Shown here piece by piece: positions 58,619-64,000 of a DNA stretch of 64,000 bases. The DNA is from Enoplolaimus lenunculus. Lineage: Eukaryota > Nematoda > Enoplea > Enoplida > Thoracostomopsidae. Where the stretch lies: assembly GCA_030248215.1 (NCBI GenBank), contig JASANG010002826.1, forward strand, positions 62,001-126,000, read 5' to 3'. The notes under the pieces are model-generated. The model had not been told where the DNA came from and did not search any database. It saw only the letters and a program-made list of their open reading frames with translations. Position numbers and translations under genes: made by a program. How positions within the stretch are numbered: the first letter of the stretch is position 1; the number at the start of each line of letters is the position of its first letter.

Positions 58619-59225
58619 CTGCAGTGACCCGAACAAGAGAGGAGGTAATAAGATAGAGGTCCCCATTTTGAACACCAATCAATAGGAATTCGTATCCCAA
58701 ATAAGAGTCCATAAGCCGATAGTCCCTGCACCCTGATTAGAGTCCATAAATGTCAATTGTCCCTAATTGCAGTGCATAAATAACTCGAAGACCAAATGAA
58801 GTTGAGTTCGAAACATTAAGACATACTTAAGATTTAAAAGTACATTCCTAAATATAACCTTGCATCATCGCTCAAGATTTTGATACATGGCAAATAAACG
58901 TTTAATTCAACGGGTAATTGCAGTACCTGATACATCAGTAACGAAGGTTGACGGAGTGTTGGTTAAAAGTAAGCAACAGTCCGTAACCGTATAACAGGGG
59001 ATGCGCTCAGGAGAGGACAAATAAATATCAGTCCCCCTCTTATTCGAGTCACTACAGTGTATACATTGCGTATATAAAATACTGCATCAGCATTAGCAAA
59101 AGGAGGCTTATACCCCTATAAAAGTTGTGGACCCTTTTGTATGTAAGTCACGTGAGATATTGTACCAGGCCCGTAACCGGGTCACCTTGATAGGTGAACT
59201 AAACACTTTTCAAGAGGGGAAGGTT
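58619..59225 (-). repeat. Inverted duplication, arm 2
   Basis: Reverse complement of 53535-54127 with scattered differences: CTGTAGTGACC-family copy 4 (58620-59056), then gcattagcaaaaggaggctt, ataaaagttgtggaccctttt (shortened: aaaagttgtggaccc) and the CAGGCCCGTAGCC element end caggcccgtaaccgggtcac. Confidence 0.88.
58620..59056 (-). mobile_element. CTGTAGTGACC-family element, copy 4
   Basis: Left ctgcagtgacccgaacaaga, right cctcttattcgagtcactac plus ag. Inverted relative to copies 1-3. Confidence 0.9.
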
Positions 59226-59339
59226 TTCGATGACTTACAAGCAAGGTTGAAAACTTTCTAAAAGGCACCATTCTTCCAGAAGGGCTGCGCCCTCCACGGT
59301 TCCCCCTTGTCTTTCTAAAACTTTTTTATATTTCTAGCT

Positions 59340-60429
59340 TGTTGAGCAGAAAATTGTTACAAATTCAAGCATTTAGTTATGACCGGGCGCGTGCGATACA
59401 TAATAGTGCAAAAAACGTAGCGAGCAAAACGCCAAACGCAATTTAGACACTAACTTATAATACCAAATTTTTCTCGTTGGGGGAACTAATGCTTGGCACA
59501 TCGTCCGTCCTTATATCTGTCATCGTTTGGAATGGTACAGATAGAACTGTAATATCAATCCACGATGCCTATTTCAATTACAAATACATTCCAATCAACA
59601 ACGGTTTAAATGCAAATTATGCATTGCAATCAACCTTGCAAAATAATTATGCACTGTGAAACTATGAATCAGCCTAAATAACGTTGTTTACCAGCAACAA
59701 CAGTCAGTTCCGTATTCAAAAGTTAAACGGGGGCTGCAAGAACAGTTTACGTGGATATAAGTAGTAAAAAAGTTTACTAACACAGACTACGGGTTAAACT
59801 GTCAAAAGTCAACCGGGTGGAGCAAGGGCACGCAAAATGAGCGTCTACACCGTTTGTGCAGCCTCGAAGCCAGAAATTTTTAATGTGGGGGGTAAGAACA
59901 AAATTTTCTAAATCCTAATAGAAAATTGTTTAAATACAGTTGAAAAATTTTCCGTCAGGAAGGTGTACACCTGTTGGTAGCTGTAGCAAAAAGAAGCAAA
60001 AAGGAGTTTATATCAATGCGTAAAAATTTGAATTCCGCTTTTAAATTGAACAAAATCACAGCATAATTAATTTTCCGGCAATTTTTTACCTACGCTAAAC
60101 ATATTACGCTGGCTATGTGACTGCAGATATTTATATATCTGAAGTGGTATCACGACAATTCGTCGCCCGACACTTTGTCGACCGATCAGTTGTACATGCG
60201 AAATCTCGTCGAGTCGACATTTTGTCGCACGTCATTATAATTTAGGCTACAATGAAACGGTTTTGCGCTTAGGTCACAATTGACAGTCAGGCAATCAGTT
60301 GTAATGGTTAAGTTGACTGGTTCAAAGTTAGGTTCCGAGTCCTTAAAAATACACATGCCATAATATTAACGCAATGTGCAGTTAAAAGCAATGAACATTT
60401 TGTACAAAACATATAAACATTAGACGAAC
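59340..60429. other. Intergenic
   Basis: A short run of CGACAnnnnGTCG-type repeats lies at 60152-60231 (acaattcgtcgcccgacact and following). No gene supported. Confidence 0.4.
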
Positions 60430-60605
60430 GGCTCATGTTAAGGGGCGTCCAGGTTTCTCGTGGGTCTATAAAAGAGTAAGTTTAGATTCTAGATTACATT
60501 TTTTGCTTAGGCTTAAGCTCAGGCTTAGGAGCTGATTTTTGCAGCGATTAGGTTTAAGCTTAGGAATACGCCTAATCTACTGTTACGCCCCTTAACGTAA
60601 CATTG
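60430..60605 (-). mobile_element. CCTAAG-core element variant
   Basis: Core gcttaggcttaagctcaggc and right end ctactgttacgccccttaac, matching the subfamily at 62066 (gggccnatgttac ends). Confidence 0.7.
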
Positions 60606-61238
60606 GCCAGACGAACTGTCCAGTAGTGGAGTTACCCATGATTTCATTACATGAGGAAATAAAGCTTACGTAAGCTTTTTGCAAAGAGTTAGCCATGAAT
60701 ATCTTAAACCTAACACAAATACCTTTATCGGTTTTCCAACAACCTCGGGAAGGATTATCGTATCTATAGCTGCCTAAAATATGCCCTCCACAACAGACTG
60801 GTCTCAGTTTTGACGTATTTCATATTTTGATTCCGATGTAAAAAAATGTGTAAACATACTACTCTGCCACGATATGTGCATAATAGATGTAAGATGCAAA
60901 AAAATGAACGTTCAGAGCAGCGGTTTAAGTGTTTTGATCATATGTTTTGTGAAGATTGTACGCAGATTCATTCTTGATTCAAAGACACCAGAATTCTTGT
61001 AAATACATTGAGAGGGAAGACCCTGAGGCGATTAAGCGCTTTTCATACCTGAAAGAAATGGCTTTTTGATCCATGAAACATTATACACTGGAAGTGCGCA
61101 AAGGCAAAAGTAACTGAAACAAAAAAATTATTCATTTTCTCAAACGCCAAGTCCTATAAAGTTTACGGCCGTGTATTTTTTGCAAAAAAATGACATTAAA
61201 AACGTTTGTTTTAATCAAGGGCGTATATATACAAATGG
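60606..61238. other. Intergenic
   Basis: No supported feature. Confidence 0.35.
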
Positions 61239-61552
61239 CAGAGGCGGATCGTAAACTTTCTGTCGGGACGGTGGGCTGGCAAATGTTATGAAAGGAAAAA
61301 TAAGTGAAGTAGGGAGGGAGCTAATCATTTTATCACCAAAAAGTTTTCCTAGGGGGAAAATTGTAAGGTAGAGACGTTACCATTTACCATTTTGTAACAA
61401 AAAATTTCTGAGGGTAAAAATTGTATTTTTTACAAAAAATTTCTACGGCAAAATTTTAACGTAGGGACCGTAATAAACACTTTATCACAAAAAATTCTAA
61501 CTGGGGAACGTACACCCCCCTCGCCCACCCCCGTCTTGATCCGCTAATGACA
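61239..61552 (-). mobile_element. CACTAGCGGATCC-family element, reverse orientation
   Basis: Left gaggcggatcgtaaactttc, right cgtcttgatccgctaatgac. Interior repeats of ttaccattttgtaacaaaaa and tttatcacaaaaaattct correspond to those at 56933 in reverse. Confidence 0.75.
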
Positions 61553-61626
61553 ACGGGCGTTGTGGAGGGGATATACAGCAATTTTATCACAATTTTGAAA
61601 AACTGCATGTTCAGAGTTGAAGGCCA

Positions 61627-61695
61627 AAATGTAAAGAACAGTGGCGGAACAGTAGTAGTATTATAAGCATATTACTAAGCTTAAGCGTTTGGAGA
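61627..61695 (+). mobile_element. Truncated CCTAAG-core element
   Basis: Left end aatgtaaagaacagtggcgg and attataagcatattactaag; right half missing. Confidence 0.65.
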
Positions 61696-62065
61696 TTTTA
61701 TACCCTCTAGAAATGAAATTCTGGCTAACGGCGCTGGTTTGAATTAAAATTATCGTATTTTCACTCGTTCACATCCGGCTGTTGAGTTTAATAGATTGCG
61801 TGGGCGTAAAACATCAAACGCATGGACAGTGTAGTAAAATGTCATGATGCAAACGAACGGCGGCGAATCAAAATTGACGCATGGCGTATAAAAAGGGCAG
61901 TTAGAACAGATTTAGTGCCCAGAGCTTAAAGTTTCCATTTCCACCTCACACGCTTTCCCCGAAAATTACACGTAGAACGTATTTGAGATTGTTGCATTTA
62001 AATCTGAATGAAAACACAGAAATGTTAACCGCTGATACTGTAGCTACGCCTATACCTGTTCTGTT

Positions 62066-62215
62066 TAAGGCCAATGTTACTTTAAGAGGCGTAACAGTAG
62101 ATTAAGCGTATTCCTAAGCCTAAATCTAAGCGTTGCAAAAATCTGTTCCTAAAACTAAGCCTAAGCAAAAAATGTAGTCTAGAATCTAAGCCTACTAAAG
62201 TAACATGGGCCGCTA
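62066..62215 (+). mobile_element. CCTAAG-core element variant
   Basis: Left aaggccaatgttactttaag, core cctaagcctaaatctaagcg, right ctactaaagtaacatgggcc. Terminal pair agtaacat inverted. Confidence 0.75.
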
Positions 62216-62880
62216 CGCCTATAACTATTACTTGAATGTTGAACACGCACCCGCCAATCACGGAAAATATTCATCATGTAATTCCGGTCCACAAGCTGCT
62301 AGGAATAATATGTAAAATGCTAAACTTTGACGAAAAAAATTTTGTTGGTTCCACAGGGGCCAGCTTAGAAGCTTAAAAACGATTTTGTCAAAAATACGAG
62401 TTTTGGTGTCGAATGATCAGGGACGGCCACGAGAAGAGAAGCTCAATTAAGTTTAAAACTTGAACAATTTTTGGGCGAAAGCCGGCTGAGGGACTGAAAA
62501 TATACTTGACATTCCTATTTTAACAAAATTTTAAAATAAAGACGCTAATTGTTACGCAGACACACATGCTACAGTGTTGTAGAATAGAGCAGTTATGATC
62601 TATTATATCATAAGGACGGGCAAATCGACAGGGGAAGCCAAACAGCCGTCGTATCCGGACCGATTAGTTTTCGTCAAGTAAAATCATTTCCTTTCCTGAA
62701 TAATCGTTTAACGATTTGCTAATTTTACTTTTGACCCAATATGACGGTTCATAGGAGTCTTGTACACATTGTCTCACAAACTTTGGTTTAAACCCAAGCT
62801 TATATTCGGCAAAAGGCTTATCTGAGCCTAAAACTGTGAATACGCCAGATCGTTAACCTAAAAATGGTGAGGGATGTGTA
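62216..62880. other. Intergenic
   Basis: No supported feature. Confidence 0.35.
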
Positions 62881-62882
62881 CA

Positions 62883-63055
62883 ATGGCGGATCCATAAGGG
62901 GGCACCCCGGCCGTGGGCCCCCCCAACAGCATCTCGACAAAAATTATATAGCAATTTTGTGACATTAGTTCGTCGTTTGTGTATGGGTCAAAAGCAAGTT
63001 TATTACCTGTGAAATTTTGCCCCCCCCCATTTTAAGATCCTGGATCAGCCACTGG
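62883..63055 (-). mobile_element. CAGTGGCGGATCC element, copy 2
   Basis: Starts caatggcggatccataaggg and ends agatcctggatcagccactg. Reverse orientation relative to 36442-36618. Confidence 0.85.
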
Positions 63056-63429
63056 ATGTGTACAACAGCCGGTACGCCATTGATCAAACTACATACTGGT
63101 GTACATAGAAGCGAAACGGAGATTACGCATTGTGAGATTCCATAAATGCTACCGTAAACCAAAATAACCAATATCCTGTTACTACTCTGTGGTTGATAAT
63201 CAAATATCTCTATACCCTTTGTGTCTATTCCTTGTGAATCGTCTCTGGCAACATTTCGTTCGTTGATTGTTGCTTTGTTCAATATGAGAAGCCTCAGATC
63301 GCCAGAAAATGTCGCCTCGCCTCTTGATATTTTCAGACCTTCCTATATAACCTATTTCTTTAATGCGTTTCTCTGACAACATTTGTTCAGTTCGTTGTTG
63401 CTGAATTGTTCAATATACAAGCTCGTATC

Positions 63430-63603
63430 AATGGCGGATCCATGGGGGGGTGTCCCGGCCGCGGCTCCCGCCCCCAACAGCATCTCGATAAAAATTATAT
63501 TGCAGTTTTGTGACAATAGTTTGTGGTTTGTGTATGGGACAAAAGTAAGTTTATTACCTGTGAAATTTTGCCCCCCATTTTGAGATCCTGGGTCCGCCAC
63601 TGG
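63430..63603 (-). mobile_element. CAGTGGCGGATCC element, copy 3
   Basis: Starts caatggcggatccatggggg and ends agatcctgggtccgccactg. Same orientation as copy 2, about 375 bp away. Confidence 0.85.
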
Positions 63604-63959
63604 CTCGAAACATAAGATGTGAAATCTCAGATCTCCGAAATATTTTGCCTCGCCTCCTCTCAGATATTTTTAGTCGTCTTCAGTATGCCGGATTGGGCAG
63701 GGACCTGTCAACATCACAAATATTAAGGCATTTTCGAACGTGACAGCGAATCTATAAACGGATGCTCGTGTCACTTATTGACGTTTACCAACCTGATGTA
63801 ACCATTTTGCACCTGTCCAGCAAACATCAAAAATTGCAATTGCATTCCGCGAATTAGTCGGTTTACAGCTTCAGTCTATACCTTGCGCGATGCGCTACCC
63901 ACAGACAGCTTGGAGCAATGACTGTCAGAGGCGTAAAAGAGTTAAACTCTATCATCTTG

Positions 63960-64000
63960 CAGGGGCGTAGCCAAGAAATCTGAGGACTGCAGAAAACCTA
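63960..64000 (+). mobile_element. Left end of a hAT-like element cut by the window edge
   Basis: caggggcgtagccaagaaat is a typical CAGGGGCG-type terminal sequence and resembles the head of the 41-bp minisatellite unit in the TEAD intron. Confidence 0.45.

Noticed and set aside
60152-60231. Operator-like or CRISPR-like short palindromes (CGACA..TGTCG)
   Set aside because: Irregular spacing, no conserved repeat plus spacer pattern; more likely a fragment of a palindrome-rich mobile element.

Overview
This is animal nuclear DNA: AT-rich, intron-bearing and full of short non-autonomous DNA transposons and tandem repeats. I see no bacterial operons, CRISPR array or rRNA, and no reverse transcriptase, capsid, envelope or transposase frame. 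The only gene I can name is a TEAD/Scalloped transcription factor, which places the source among animals. Gene structure and repeats suggest a marine invertebrate (perhaps a tunicate), but the phylum is not settled.

Layout. 310-7087 (minus): the 3' part of an unrecognised gene (gene A), whose internal exon was duplicated in tandem: four near-identical 550-bp units, an older diverged copy, and a still older exon with the same donor context. 7088-18376: intergenic, with a fold-back element, a compound element carrying subterminal inverted repeats and internal tandem repeats, and a satellite of about 123 bp. 18377-27822 (plus): gene B, an unrecognised acidic Ser/Thr-rich protein whose exons are almost all phase 2-2 and multiples of three; one intron is largely transposon. 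27823-37797: mobile elements, including a composite repeat array at 28440-30540. 37798-47876 (minus): TEAD, 11 coding exons, 877 codons before the stop, with the TEA DNA-binding domain and the YAP/Vestigial-binding domain nearly complete, plus long low-complexity additions and a probable GC-AG intron. 47877-64000: mostly repeats (17-bp minisatellite, hAT-like elements with 8-bp target duplications, an inverted duplication of about 600 bp) and the last two exons of an unrecognised plus-strand gene C (55025-55956).

Exon boundaries were read by eye from splice consensus, phase and, for TEAD, family similarity. TEAD phases close across every junction. Genes A, B and C have consistent phases but no homology support, so they are gene models rather than identified genes. 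The three models and TEAD show no evident functional link.
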